Origin: Proteles cristata cristata
Lineage: Eukaryota; Chordata; Mammalia; Carnivora; Hyaenidae
DNA: 64,000 nucleotides
Assembly (NCBI GenBank): GCA_017311185.1
Contig: JAESUZ010001282.1
Coordinates: forward strand, 620,001 to 684,000
Direction of reading: 5' to 3'
The notes below the pieces were generated by a model. It had not been told where the DNA came from, ran no database searches, and saw nothing but the letters and a program-made list of their open reading frames with translations. How positions within the stretch are numbered: position 1 is the stretch's first letter; every line of letters starts with the position of its first letter. The position numbers and the translations under genes were made by a program. This document shows, in pieces, positions 51,246-63,726 of this stretch.

Positions 51246-51575
51246 TGCCTTCATCTTTCGATGTGCTGTTCCCTCCTTTGGGACTGCCCTGCTCTGGGTC
51301 TTCGCGGGGCCAGATCCTTCCCATCACTCGTCAATCAGCTACGCCATCACTGGCAACAAGGCCTCTGAGCATCCAGTCTCAGGCAGCACCCCTGCCTCCC
51401 CAGTGCGGCCACTCCATTCCGCTTTCACTTCTTCCCATCTTGTCACTACAGATGTCATCTTGTTTGTTTCCCTCTTTACTACCTCCTGTCTAAAACCTCT
51501 AAACATTCACTCCCAGAGAGCAGCCTGCCCCACTCTCCTCTGAATCCCCACCGCCTAGATCCATAGAGGGAACTC
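51246..51575 (+). repeat. L2 remnant, right part
   Basis: Continues the L2 with 'gtgctgttccctcctttggg', 'ccctgctctgggtcttcgc', and ends in a 'cactcccagagagcagcctg' tail-like block. Confidence 0.5.
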
Positions 51576-51589
51576 AAGAAATATTTCTT

Positions 51590-51830
51590 GAGGAGCACCT
51601 GGGTGCCTCAGTTGGTTAAGCGTCCGACTTCAGCTCAGGTCACGGTCTCATGGCTCATGAAATCGAGCCCCACATCAGGCTCTGTACTGACTCCTGGGAG
51701 CCTGGAGTCTGCTTCACATTCTGTGTCCTCTTTGCCCTCTCTCTCTCTGCCCCTCCTCCACTCATGCTCTGTCTCCCTCTTTCTCTCAAAAATAAATATT
51801 AAAAACATTTTTAAATAAATAATAAATAAA
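51590..51830 (+). repeat. Felid tRNA-Lys SINE with 14-bp target duplication
   Basis: Head 'gaggagcacctgggtgcctc' and an A-rich tail. It is flanked by perfect 'aagaaatatttctt' at 51576-51589 and 51831-51844. Confidence 0.95.
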
Positions 51831-52880
51831 AAGAAATATTTCTTAAATGAGTGAATGTCTGTGTTCTCTCCTGGCTGAAAGAACAGTGTGAGGACTTGTT
51901 CTGATGTGTCCACCACTTTATATCCATAGCACCCACTGGGCTGTGCATGTGTGTGAGAGGGAAGGAAGCTATTTTCCTCTAAGTTGCAGCTGAACACGTT
52001 TTAATTTGCTCACCCAACTAATGACCAAATAAACATCCAGTGATGCCATGAAAATGACACATGGTAAATTCATAAATTCCAACACCTATAGGTAGCAGGG
52101 AGATCTTGCATGTTCACAAGCATTGCGTGTATTTGTGGGCCTTGTGTGTTTCTTTTCTCTCATCTTTCAACATTAAGCTTAGATTTTCTACAATGTGTAG
52201 TGGCACATATATCTCATGTATCAGTATTGTGCTTGTAAATGTGTATAAGAAATGCATGTGTTTTTGAGAACTCATTTACAGGATAAAAATCTGCTCATTT
52301 TTAGCATCGATTTACTTGGTCTTGGGTTTGGAGGTTTGAAGAATGCAAAAGCAGCTGAATCACGTACAAAGGATCAGAGAAGCTGAAGAAAATATGGCTG
52401 AAATAGAAAGAACCAATGGAGTGCAAGCCTACAATGAGTCTCTGGGATGATGGCTCCCATTCACAGGCAAGGACAGCTGGAAGCAAGAAGACAAGATACA
52501 CTATTGGCCGAGCAGAAAAACCTAGAGGAAAGCCTCTTTCCTTCAGGAGTTGCGCAATCCAGGGGTGAGCCATGAAAGGAAAGATATTGAGAATAGCATT
52601 AAATAAGTCAACTACACACCACCATGTTTCACTTTTAGAATAACCGATTTCTCTCTGGCTACAGCTAGTGTTTGTTGAAGGAATGAATTGATGAATGAAT
52701 GAGAATGGGAATGGGCTGTATCTTTTAATGTTATTTAAAGATGAAAGGAGACAAGATGTATAAAAGTAACTGGCAATTAATGAATGTTCCATGAAGTTTT
52801 ATAGAATCTAGTTTAGTCTTGAGGGTAGCATTTCTTCTAACCCATGGATCAACATAAACTAACATTTACAGAGCTTATGA

Positions 52881-53100
52881 GAGGTACCTGGGTGGCTAAG
52901 TCAGTTAAGCAGCTGACTCTTAATTTCAGCTCAAGTCATGATCTCAGGGTCATGAGATGAAACCCTGGCCCTGAGATGGAGCCCAATGGCAGGCTCTGCA
53001 CTGGGTATGGAGCCTACTTGAGATTCTCTCTCCTTCTACTGCTGGTGTGTCCTCTCTCTCTCTCTCTCAAAATAATAAATAAATAAATAAGTAAACAAAC
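52881..53100 (+). repeat. Carnivore tRNA-Lys SINE, older variant
   Basis: Head 'gaggtacctgggtggctaag', 'gactcttaatttcagctcaa' and 'gcactgggtatggagcctac'. It resembles an older CAN-SINE subtype shared more widely among carnivores. CpG-depleted. Confidence 0.9.
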
Positions 53101-53559
53101 TTTCTTTACGGACCTTACTACATTCTAGGACTCTCCATGGACACGCTCAATAGTTACAACTACATAGACAACATCATTATTATTCCAAGTGTGTAGAAGG
53201 GAAAACCAAAGATCAGAGAAGCCGAGTTATTAATCCAAGTTCACAGAGCTAGAAAGTTAGAATTCAGCCTACTGTAGTTTTAACTGGTATATATGTCCCT
53301 TGGGTTTAATTACCAGGAGTAGTTCATTAAAATGCATCCCATCCAATGTGACTTTCTTTGGCATAGACAAGAAGGGTGGAAGTGTATTTACTACAAGATC
53401 CTCATAACAGCTGGGAAGGGAGCCTCTCATATGTGGTTGGAGGCATGCTGCAGGGTTTGACTTTACTTTGCAGGATGGAGGTCTAAAGGCTGAAGTTTCT
53501 GCAGGCGAAAGGTAACAACATTTGCTGACTATCTACCATGTGCCAGAAACTGGTTTTGC

Positions 53560-53705
53560 AGAAATGCAAAATTTAATTTCATTTAATACTCACCATGGCC
53601 CCATGAGGTAGATATAATTATCTCTATTTTACAAGAGAAGAGATGAGGCATAGGGAGGCTGCATAGAAGGCAAAGCTGGGATGAGAACCCAAGTCTTCTA
53701 GATCC
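53560..53705 (-). repeat. MIR SINE
   Basis: 'catttaatactcaccatggc', 'catgaggtagatataattat', 'gggatgagaacccaagtctt' in antisense order. Confidence 0.7.
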
Positions 53706-54099
53706 TTCTACCACAAGTCCCATAAGATTTGGCCCATTCACTGGGTGAATTCCAATGTCCACAGTAGGGGAGGAAAGGCAGAAAGGCAGAGGGAAAAAGA
53801 CAGGGTCTCCAATTGTTTCCCTTCTTTCTGTCCTTCTTGCTTGCTCTTCCTTTCCTTATTTTTCCTTGTTATCTCTCTGTCAATAACTATTTACTGAGAA
53901 AAAAGTAACTATTTACTGAGAGTCTATCATTTGCTAGCCTCTGGGATAAGGCTTGTGATACAGTATGAACAAGATCCAAATTCAGGGAGGTGGAGGGAGC
54001 TCGGCAGATAATAAAGTAAAAAGGAACCAAATAAACAAAGTAATTATAGATTATCGTAAGGGTTAAGAAAGTCACAGTAACTGCAGGTAACCTTGACAA

Positions 54100-55849
54100 G
54101 AATCGATAATCAGGAGGGCATGGGCCACCAAAGATAGTGGGGGTAAGCAATGCCAAGATAAGAGAGGAAAGGTGCTCACTGGGGCTCAGAGTCCACCTCC
54201 CTCACTCCCAGCAGCAGCATCTGCTGACTCCTTCCCAGGGCATTGCTCAGAGAGTTCTAGAATTTCAGGAAGACCTAGAAAACCTGGAGAGTTCTGAAAG
54301 GAGGTCTGCCTCCACCCTAGGATGGGCACAGATCAAGCTTCAACTTTCTCATCTGTCAAATAACAGTAATAATAATAGCTACCTCCTAGTGCACCATACA
54401 GATAAAATAATGTAGTGTTTGGGAAAATTCAAATGGGTGATATAAAAGTGCATTGGAATTGTAGCAATAGGCAGTTCAGTTAGACATAAGGAACGACTTT
54501 TTGACTAAAAGGGTGATATGATGCTATTGCAGTTTTCCAATGAAGAATCTTACCTATGTCGACAATTTAAAATAAAAGTAGTAACCATCTGCCTCAAATA
54601 AGTGCCTGACACTCCACAGGTGTAGTGGCATGGAGTGAATAAGTGTGGAAATGAATGCATTTTTAAATATGGATGTGATTTGCAGGAAGAGAAGCATCGA
54701 GGAACTCAGGAAGTCTTTCCGCTATTACTGTGTCAGGGATTCCAGAAGATTCTTTTTGAAGAAAAGTGGCAGTACCACAAATTGGAATATTGAAAAGTAG
54801 CCCACTACCACTGCAAGGGTAGGCCCTGGTGGCCCACATCAGCTTGATCAAGGGGTCCAGAAATGCACAACTTGGAGGTTCACACTGGAGGGCCAGGAGC
54901 TAGCAGGATTCACAGAGAGTTGAAAGAAGAAACCAGTCTGGAGCTGCTCCAGAAAGTGAGAAGCTCTGAAACCCATGTGATGCTGAGGGAGATCCGTGGA
55001 GACCAGGTGACTCAGCTCTCCCCTCACCAAATCATGTGACTGGTTGTTCACAACCCCTGCCTCGGTGCAGTAATTTCCCTGAAGCATGGGGACCACATCA
55101 TTGGCTCTACCTAGAATATTTTGAAAAGCAAAAATACACTATGCACAATGGGATTACTTTTATTGACTCCGGGGCAAGGAGAATCAGCAGTGCAGGGGTG
55201 AAGCCAGCCTCTTTCTGTTGGGTGTTGTACCTCTTCTCCATCCCCAGTCACAGGAAGAGTCTAGTAAGGCTTGGCTTCTGTTCTCCAGTCAGCAACACAG
55301 TATCCCTGCTTTTTACTGTATCTGTGTCTGGAAATTAGCCTTTTTGTGGTCTGGCTGTTGGAGTCCCCATGGCCACCCCTCCTTGCCCACATGGCTAAAC
55401 AGGCAAAGACCGATCCACTGCAGGCCAGCTTCCGCCAGACTTTGCTATGGTGAAATGGCCTGCTGAGGGGACTGAAGAGGTCTGCTTCCTGCAGCAGCAC
55501 TCACTCGTAGCTGAGGGGGGATGGTGGGGACTGGGTGGGGGCAAGTTCATTGGAATGGCACACTAGAAGGGCTCAAGTACTTAGAATAGAGCAGCCAACA
55601 TTCAGGAGTGAGAAGGCCAGAGCCTCGAGCATCAGGGCCAAGAGCAGACAGGGTACAAAGGAGGTGAGGGAAACCTTGATCTATGGCTGCCTGGGGTTTA
55701 TGGCCCCTCTGGGGTCTTTGGGGCCTCAGGCAGGAAGGAAGCCACAAGACTCATTTATCCTGGAGGCCCAGGCAGCCTGAAAAAAGGCCCAAATGGGACA
55801 GGTTAGCTAGAGTGGCTGTCTCTGGGACACACTTAAACTGTGTGTCATT
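54100..55849. other. No gene recognised
   Basis: Single-copy-looking sequence. Several overlapping short frames occur near 55.0-55.8 kb on both strands without recognisable features. Confidence 0.5.
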
Positions 55850-55866
55850 AGAAACACATTATCTGC

Positions 55867-56089
55867 GGGGCGCCTGGGTGGCTTAGCCGGTTAAGCGACC
55901 GACTTTCGCTTAGGTCATGATCTCGCGGTTCATGGGTTCGAGCCCCGCGTCAGGCTCTGTGCTGACTGCCAGCTCAGAGCCTGGAGCCTGTTTCATTCTG
56001 TGATTCCCTCTCTCTCTGACCCTCCCCTGCTCATGCTGTCTGTCTCTCTCTCTCTCCTAGAAATAAGTAAAACATTTAAAAAAAAAGAA
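55867..56089 (+). repeat. Young felid tRNA-Lys SINE with perfect 17-bp target duplication
   Basis: CpG-rich head 'ggggcgcctgggtggcttag', 'gactttcgcttaggtcatg' subtype and 'cctagaaataagtaaaac' tail. Flanked by identical 'agaaacacattatctgc' at 55850-55866 and 56090-56106. Confidence 0.97.
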
Positions 56090-57169
56090 AGAAACACATT
56101 ATCTGCTTCTCTAAGCTACTAGGTAGAGTGGGGTCATTGGGGGTTCACATCTGTGGGGCAAGAACACAAGACAAGAGTCAGGAGCTCATGATAAGCCACT
56201 TTCTGGGACCTGGGGATGGGAAGAGACTTCCAAGAGCATATAGGTTAGCAGCCCCTGAACCACTTCCCAGGCAGACACAGGTGATTATATATGAATTCCG
56301 GTTCCCTCTGAGATCTCTCCCCAACTCTCAACCCCGCTACAGCCTAAGCTTCTCCTTGATATCTATCAAAATAGATATTGGGCTGAGGTTTGAATCCACT
56401 GTCACCTTGTCTTGAGTAGGTATGAGAAAACCAGCCCCCTCCTACACTGGAAAGCAATGTGAGCCCACCGCTCTCAGCCAACCTTCTCAAATGATGACCC
56501 ATTTCCCATGCTTACTTCCAGGCCATGATGGGCAGACTCCTTGGGAGGAATGGAGCCACTTCATGGCCAGAGTGCTGGATCCGTCCGCTCACACTGCTCC
56601 AGGAGCAGCCGGGACTGGGCCCACATCCCTCCTCTCCCCTCACCACACCCCTTCCTGTACTGCCACCACACACTTAAAGAAGCATCTTCGTCTGTAGAAA
56701 TCTCAAACGGTAAATATCACCAAAGGCTAGAAACACCCAGCCAAAGGAAGACGTGTATGAACAGGTGAATAAAAGCCAAATCCTGTGCACATCTTTCTCT
56801 ACCTCTCAGCCATTCTCTTTCCTTGGAGGACTTCCTCTTGTTCGAGTCTTAACAGTCGTGAGCAACTGCGTTGGCTGCGGAAGGAAGCCCTGAGTCTCGC
56901 ACACAATGCCTCTGGGCAAGGCAAGGGAGCATGAAGATTCCCAGACTCTGAAGGGGTTCTCAGATCTAGTCCAGGAAAGCATTCTTAGTTAGGGCCTCTC
57001 AGGTCTTCCCTTCTCCCCACCGTCTGGGAGGATGGAGTGGCCCGGAAAGGAAACTTGCCTTGTTTCCTCAACCACTCCACCTCACTCCGGCCGCCCTAGA
57101 AACAGACTCGGTAAGAGAACCCCACCAGTTTCAGAATATGCCCCACTTCTGCCTGTCACTCACATCTGT

Positions 57170-57255
57170 CCTTCCAGTGAGACCAAAAATTCTGCAGGGT
57201 AGGGACTGTGTCTTCACACTTTAGAAAAGCCCAACCCAGCGTGGGCTTCCCCAGA
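57170..57255 (+). repeat. L2 3'-end fragment
   Basis: 'ttctgcagggtagggactgt', 'gtcttcacactttagaaaa', 'gcccaacccagcgtgg' follow the L2 tail pattern. Confidence 0.45.
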
Positions 57256-58084
57256 TGCCTTCTAAGGTGACCTTCTGATCATTTCTGTGACTTATCTCTG
57301 AATCCAATTCAAGTTCTCTATGCCGTATGCATAATTCATCAGCAGCCTAGCTCCCTAGCCAGCATCAGAATACCTTGATCCCTGCAATGGTCGAGTGCAC
57401 CGTCCAGCACAAGACGGGGATTACTCTTATCTCTCTGAAAATAACATCATCGGGTTTGAACACCAAGGGGCCAGATTTCAGGGAGCCTTTTCCTGTGAGA
57501 AGGTAGCAACAGTTATTCATAGTTTCCAGGTACTATTGCACTCCTCAAGGACAAATGGCAGATCTGGATAGAGCCAGAAAGCTCCCAAGAATTTAATCAA
57601 GAGCAGTGAACCATGAGTCTTCCCCTCAGGGTAGTCACCTGAGAGAGCTTTGGTTGTTCTAAGTGCAAAGACAGTATTAACCTGTTGCTTCCAATGGTGT
57701 TGTGTTGCATACATAAATCTGCTCCCTGGGGATATGGTGCCACATTAATACACCCTGCTAAATACAGTCCTTGAATGCAGGCCAAGAAACATTTATGTTT
57801 GTGCAATTGGAAGCGAGGGAGGATGGTGGACTATGGGAAATTCTAAACAAATGGAAATTTCTGGCTTGCGTTTCACAGAGTATTCAAGAAGAATCTTAGA
57901 AGCATAAGTGGGTGTTACACATCTGACTAGAATGAAAAATTTACAAGGCTTGATAACTACAAGATGTAATATGGGTCAGATATGTGCACACTGAGTCAGA
58001 CTGATGCATCCTGGGGAACCAATTTGGGAAAATAGCAACAGCTTCCTTGAGTGAGGAAGTTACTGACCCAAAGCGACACTGGGT

Positions 58085-58195
58085 GAATTCAGATTGATAT
58101 TTTTCCTGGGGATTTTGAGCAAGTCACTGCACTACTCTAGACCTTAGTTTTTTCTTTTGCACAATGGGTGAGCTGGACTTGGTGAACCTTTAGAA
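58085..58195 (+). repeat. MIR-like SINE fragment
   Basis: 'gattttgagcaagtcactgc', 'actactctagaccttagttt', 'tgcacaatgggtgagc' in sense order. Confidence 0.6.
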
Positions 58196-58639
58196 TTATT
58201 GTTTAAAGTCAATTCCAATGTTCTGGTGCTTTGCTGTAACACTATTGGGGTGAATTTTATATTAACAGCTAGAACCCTTAATAAGAGTTTCCAGGAGAAA
58301 CTACTTGGATTCTCGGTAATCTTGAAGTTGCCCAGTCCCTGTATTATTCTTGATTTTTTTTTTTTTCTGTTATTCTTCAGAGCCAGGGGTTTCACCTGTG
58401 AGGGCAGCGTTCTCTATTTGTTCATAGATTCAGACACAGCAACAGAAAAAACAGTGACACTCTTTCTGAACATCCTTCATAGCAAACGCAGCAAGAAAGG
58501 CTTAGGATCATTCCATCTGGAGCCGAGAACTGACTCCTATGAGCCTTTGACCTTAAGGTTGTTTTCCATTTATTGTCGAATTGTCTAGGGATCTACTTCT
58601 TATATGTCTTCACACTAATTTTTCCTCCATCCTTTTTCT

Positions 58640-58772
58640 TTCCTTCCTTCCTTCCTTCCTTCCTTCCTTCCTTCCTTCCTTGCTTCCTTCCTTCCTTCCT
58701 TCCTTCCTTCCTTCCTTCCTTCCTTCCTTCCTTCCTTCCTTCTTCCTTCCTTCTTCCTTCCTTCCTTCCTTC

Positions 58773-58826
<54 letters not shown>
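58640..58826 (+). repeat. (TTCC)n and (TTTC)n compound microsatellite (GGAA repeat on the minus strand)
   Basis: About 31 TTCC units from 58640 to 58773, in runs of 10, 14, 2 and 5 separated by short interruptions, then about 13 TTTC units. All long frames over it (LPSFLPSF or KERKKE types) are artefacts. Confidence 0.97.
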
Positions 58827-59346
58827 CTATCTCTCTCTTGCTCTCCCTTTTTTCTTTCATTCTTTTTTGAAGATTTTTTTTGGTTTGGTTTTATTCTGTT
58901 TTGTTTTTCCAGTTTCCATACACTTCTTGCTTGTTCATGAAGATTATGAACTACATAATCAACCCAACCACTTTTTGTTTTGAAAGCAGAGCTAATATCA
59001 TACATGAATCTTATAGATTCCAAGACAGAGCAGACTGGGAAGGTTTATGTACTTACCTCTTACACTTTGGCTTAGACTAAGTCACTAAGTCATCACAACC
59101 CAACAGTCCAGTACTTTCTTTTCTCAACCTGTAAAATCAGAGTGATTTTATTCACCTTGAGATGAAAGTAGATGGTCACTTTGGGCTTTCTTTCCCTCAA
59201 GCCTCTTATCAAGCAGACCATCACTTCCCCCTCTGAAAACACTCAGCTGGTGTGGAGAAAAAAGAAGGTATTAGACAGATATCTTTAAAACTAATCACTA
59301 TATTCAACTATCTTCAGTTAACTATTGGGCCAATAAATTCATTCCA

Positions 59347-59557
59347 GGGGCACCTGGGTGGCTCAGTCAGTTAAGCAGCCAACTTCGGCTCAGGTCATGA
59401 TTGCATAGTTCCTAAGTTTGAGCCCCGTGTCAGGCTCTGTGCTGACAGCTCAGAGCCTGAAGCCTGCTTCAGATTCTGTGTCTCCTTCTCTCTCTGCCCT
59501 TCCCCTGCTCACACTCTGTCTCTCTGTCTCTCAAAAATAAATAAACATTTTAAAAAT
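59347..59557 (+). repeat. Felid tRNA-Lys SINE
   Basis: 'ggggcacctgggtggctcag', 'gtttgagccccgtgtcaggc', CT body, 'aaaaataaataaacatttt' tail. Flanking 'cattcca' copies are a weak duplication candidate. Confidence 0.94.
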
Positions 59558-59599
59558 ACATATATGCATACATACATTCCATAGTGACTTGACTGTGCC

Positions 59600-60020
59600 A
59601 TCTTTCCTCACCGTACCCCTATCCCACCCACCCCCCAGCCACAACAGCTTGGTATTCCTGGTATATGCTGCCCTCACTCATGCCTCTGTATTTTTGTAAG
59701 TGCTATTTCCTTGTTCTGGAATGCTTTTCCCCCTACCCCTAGCAGCCCCATCCCGTCTACCCAAAGGAGGTGAGGATCACGCTTCCATGAGGTCTCCTTC
59801 ACGCAAAGTAGGATGTCCTTCCTGTGTATGCAACAATTCTATCACAACTACATTGCATGTAGCAGGGCTCATCCATCATTGTATGTATCCTGCCAGAAGG
59901 TAATCGCCTGTTTTCATGTACGTACCCTCTAAACTATAAACTGCCATGAGACCAGAGCTATTCAGTAACTTCCCAGGACCAAGTACAGTTCTCACAACAT
60001 CCTGAGTGCTCATTATAAGC
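59600..60020 (+). repeat. L2-like remnant
   Basis: 'ttccttgttctggaatgctt', 'acgcttccatgaggtctcct', 'gccatgagaccagagctatt', 'acatcctgagtgctcattat' are in L2 3' order. Diverged. Confidence 0.5.
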
Positions 60021-60625
60021 TTGTTGAAAAGCAAATGAGAGGAAGAAAATCTACATGTATGATAATAATATTAATGAGGGCAATATTGAAGAGAGGAAAC
60101 ACAATAGTCATCATTAACATCTTAAGTGGTAGAAGTGAGAGAGGTGAAGTTTGGCTCACATTCAAGGTCAAACTGCAGATATATATAAGCAATCTCAGTG
60201 AAAACTTGACAAAAAGGAATTAGGAAGCACTAAGTCCACAGAAGTCACAGGGCAGGTAAAAGGTAAAGCATGAGAGTCAAAGCCGAATCTTTGGAAAATC
60301 CCTGAGCTGTGTAAAGGTCAAAGGTAGATTTGTAACCTAGCATAGAAAAATGAATTGCTAAGAACAGGAAAGTGACATGCATGAGAAATTCTGAATTCTA
60401 GCTCTGTAGAGCAAAGCATTCTTGGCAATTAGAGTATTTTATACATTAAATTTTTAAACGATCAGAGAAAACCAAAAGTCACCAAAGTTCCCAGCACCAT
60501 TCACAAGTAATCCACTCATTGTGCCTCTTACAAATTTAGCCCTGCCCCTAAACTGACTTGGAGTGCTTCCTTACACAAAAGAAAATCCAACTTCATGCCT
60601 TTAAGTATCAAAAGTATATATAAGT

Positions 60626-60652
60626 GTGTGTGTGTGTGTGTTTGTGTGTGTT
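60626..60652 (+). repeat. (TG)n dinucleotide repeat
   Basis: Run of about 27 bases with one T interruption. Confidence 0.9.
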
Positions 60653-60659
60653 TCCAATG

Positions 60660-63500
60660 GCTCACACTTTCTCAGATACCCCTACCTCACCTTGCTTTGA
60701 AAACCTGAAGCTGACTGAGTAAGAATACATCGTCACAAAATAACATAGAGCATGACAAAGGGAGCCAAGTCCATAACTAAAGGGCACCCGCAGAAAGACC
60801 TGGATACATTTTTGTCTAAAATGGCCCCCTGACCACAATCCACGTTTTGCTCTATTTTGTATGCCCAGCTAAAGAAAAAGAAACAATTTTGCCCAAAGGC
60901 TTGTCTATTGCAAAAGACAAACCTCTTCTAAGCAACTATGCATAATCTATATGACAGAGGTGTTTGCAGAAGGGGGCTCCGTGCCTTTCCCTTGGGCCCA
61001 TACAAAACAGAACATAGGGAAACAGTGCTACTCACTGCTACAAAGCACTTGTCTCAGCAGAATTGAACAAATGTTGAGAAATCCAAATGCATTCACTCAT
61101 AATCAGGCAACATTTCATCAAAGGAAGGAAAGGCATTTGGCGGAAGGGAAGCAAAATGTCTTACCAACACATTTCACCCAGGTAAGCCTTGCACCTTTTC
61201 GATAAAAGACCTTATGAGCACCTTTGTCCTCGGTCTTCGTGATGGAGAAGCACCAAGGGAGGTCCTACTATTATGCAAGTTCTTGCAGCAATGGAAAGGA
61301 TGCCATCAGGGACCAAATCCCTGAACATATGTCTACGACAAAGTAGGGAAGACCGTGGAACCAGGCATGGTGGGGCCAGAGGCTTTCACTGTGCTCCAGC
61401 TCTGGAGTGAGAAATGGCCAAGGGCAGCAGAATGAAGCTCACAGTTTGTAATCCATGTGTGACAGGAGATCGAAAGCATCAAGTGAGCAAGTTAAAACCA
61501 CACTTCTAATCCCCCAGGAATGGTGGACAATCTGTCTAGACTTAAGGCACGGAAAAGAGGGTTGAATTTCCACCAGAATTAACTTCTTTTTTCTACAGAG
61601 GCAATATGGCATTTCTCCCCCTTACCTCATGGATTGCCAGAGTAAGTGTAGAGACAATAACCCAATTTCTTCATCCTCAAGAAAGCAGCCGGATCCTTGA
61701 TGTGGCCAAGACCTTGCACCTTTGGTCCAAGAGTTTGGGTATCCCAGGTGAGGGTGATGAGAGGCCCTGTTGGTTTTTACGAGTCTATGGGTCAGCTCAG
61801 ACCGGCTGCCAGCTCATGTGTATGCAAGAGCTCTCAAAGAACATAGTTTACTTTAGAACTGGATCCAACAAGAGGAGGCGTGGCAGTGAAAAGGGCTAGA
61901 CACACCAGAGGTGTTGAGCTGCCAGGGCTAATTAAGAAAGATTTGTTTATGGAGCCATGGCTTGGAACCACAAGGCCAGTTCACTGATGCTGACAGTTTC
62001 CCAAGTCAAAGGCATGAGGCTGCACACATGTGCACATAGGCTAGGTGCCCCAGGTGTGGGTGTTGGGGTCCCCAGGGACCCCCTCCAAAGTTTTCCTGCT
62101 CAACAACTCACTCAGTGACCACAGAAGATCAAGCTGCCCTGAACTTCCCTTGGCCATTCATCTATCTCCCTGGTCTCAGCACAACGTAGAGCTTTGTAGC
62201 AGGGACTTTACAGAATGGGCTAGGTGGGAGCAAACCCCTGTGTCGGCTGAGAGCAAATTCCTAGATTCTTATTTTCTAAAATCCATTGTGGGGAGGGAGA
62301 TAATGTATGTAATGGTTTTGGCATTGAGTACACACTCGGGAAAGTCAAAATTCCCCAAGTATCGCCCTTCTTATCTCCTTCCCACCCCCACCCCCTAGGC
62401 CCCATCTCCCTCTAGACTATCCTAAGGGAGACAAGGGTTATCTTACCCCTCCTGCGATGCTCTCTTAGTGTTCCCTCTTGCAGGTCACTCCCTGCAGTGG
62501 AACCTTCCTCCAGGGCTGGCTAGGATGCTTCAATCTTGCCTCCCTCTCTCTTCCATTCAGAGTCAAATTTGAATATCATCCAACAGCTCTCCTGGTCCCC
62601 TTCCTCCTTTCCCTCACCTGGGTGTTTCCCCAAATAATTTTTACACCATTAATGTGATCTTGGTGTCCCGGGACCGGCCTCTGCTCTTCAGCCAGGTTGG
62701 GAGCTCCCAGAGAGCTCTGACTCTCGGGGACACTGGAGAGCCACAGGGCACTTCAGGAAAAGGGCTTTTCCCATCCAATTGCAAATTGGTGCGAAGGCTG
62801 AGTCTCAATTCTGAGACTGAGTAGGAGTTGTGGGTATGCCTTTTATTCTGCCAGTTATCCACCAGACAACTGGAAATACACCTACGTGCAAACATAAGCC
62901 TCTCAAAGGTAAACATTAATTCTTCTAACAGCACAGTACAAACCCAAAGGAGGAAAATAAATGGTTTCTTAAGTGCCTTATTCATTTGCAAGGCAAGTAC
63001 TCCCTGCACAATGAAGCCCGAATGTCTTATTATTATGCACACCAGGTAATTATCTTATCTCTGTCCCCCCCACCCCCACCCCATTGAAAGGACCCATTGG
63101 GACCCACTGGAAATGAGAAAGAAGCCGTTGCTAAGTGACAAAGAGGAAAGGGCTGCTGCGTTCTTCCAGTTCCACAAATCTTGGTTGTAAGATGCAAGCG
63201 AAGATGCTGGACTTGATGGAACGCTGCCTCCTCCACAGAAGCAAAGAGACGCAGTTTCTCTGTCTGTCTTCCTCCCCGCAGTCTTCACGGAGAAATGCCA
63301 CCCTTGCTTCCCAGTCCGCCGCTTCTCCCAACTCTGCAGTAACAAAGGAAGCCCTCATCAGTCCTGCACTCTGGACTTTTCCCCTGGCTCTATCCAGCCT
63401 GCTCTGCTAACCCTGCTGCATTTACCCCTGAAACAGCCTGGAGCCTCCCCCAACTCTGCCCTAGAGCTGGGAGCCCAGAGTCGATGGAGTGGTTTTCTTT
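60660..63500. other. KCNJ1 5' flank, no gene recognised
   Basis: About 2.8 kb free of recognised SINEs. By scaling from the human gene, the most distal KCNJ1 first exons may fall around here. I see no coding exon. Short frames overlap on both strands near 62.6-63.4 kb. Confidence 0.45.
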
Positions 63501-63503
63501 TTC

Positions 63504-63726
63504 AAAAAATTTTTTATGTTTTTTTTAAATTTATTTTTGAGAGAGACAGAGCACAAGCAGTGGATGGGGCAGAGAGAGGGAGGGAGAAGGAGACACAGAA
63601 TCTGAAGCAGGCTCCAGGCTCCAAGCCATCAGCACAGAGCCCGATGCGGAGCTCGAACTCACCAACTTGAAATCATGACCTGAGCAGAAGTCGGATGCTC
63701 AACCCATTGAGCCACCCAGGGGCCCC
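63504..63726 (-). repeat. Felid tRNA-Lys SINE, minus strand
   Basis: T-rich start, 'gaatctgaagcaggctccag', 'gagcccgatgcggagctcga' and reverse head 'gagccacccaggggccc'. Confidence 0.94.

Noticed and set aside
58573..59023. Frames of 119-137 codons rich in Ser/Leu/Pro/Phe or Lys/Glu/Arg
   Set aside because: They are translations of the TTCC/TTTC microsatellite.
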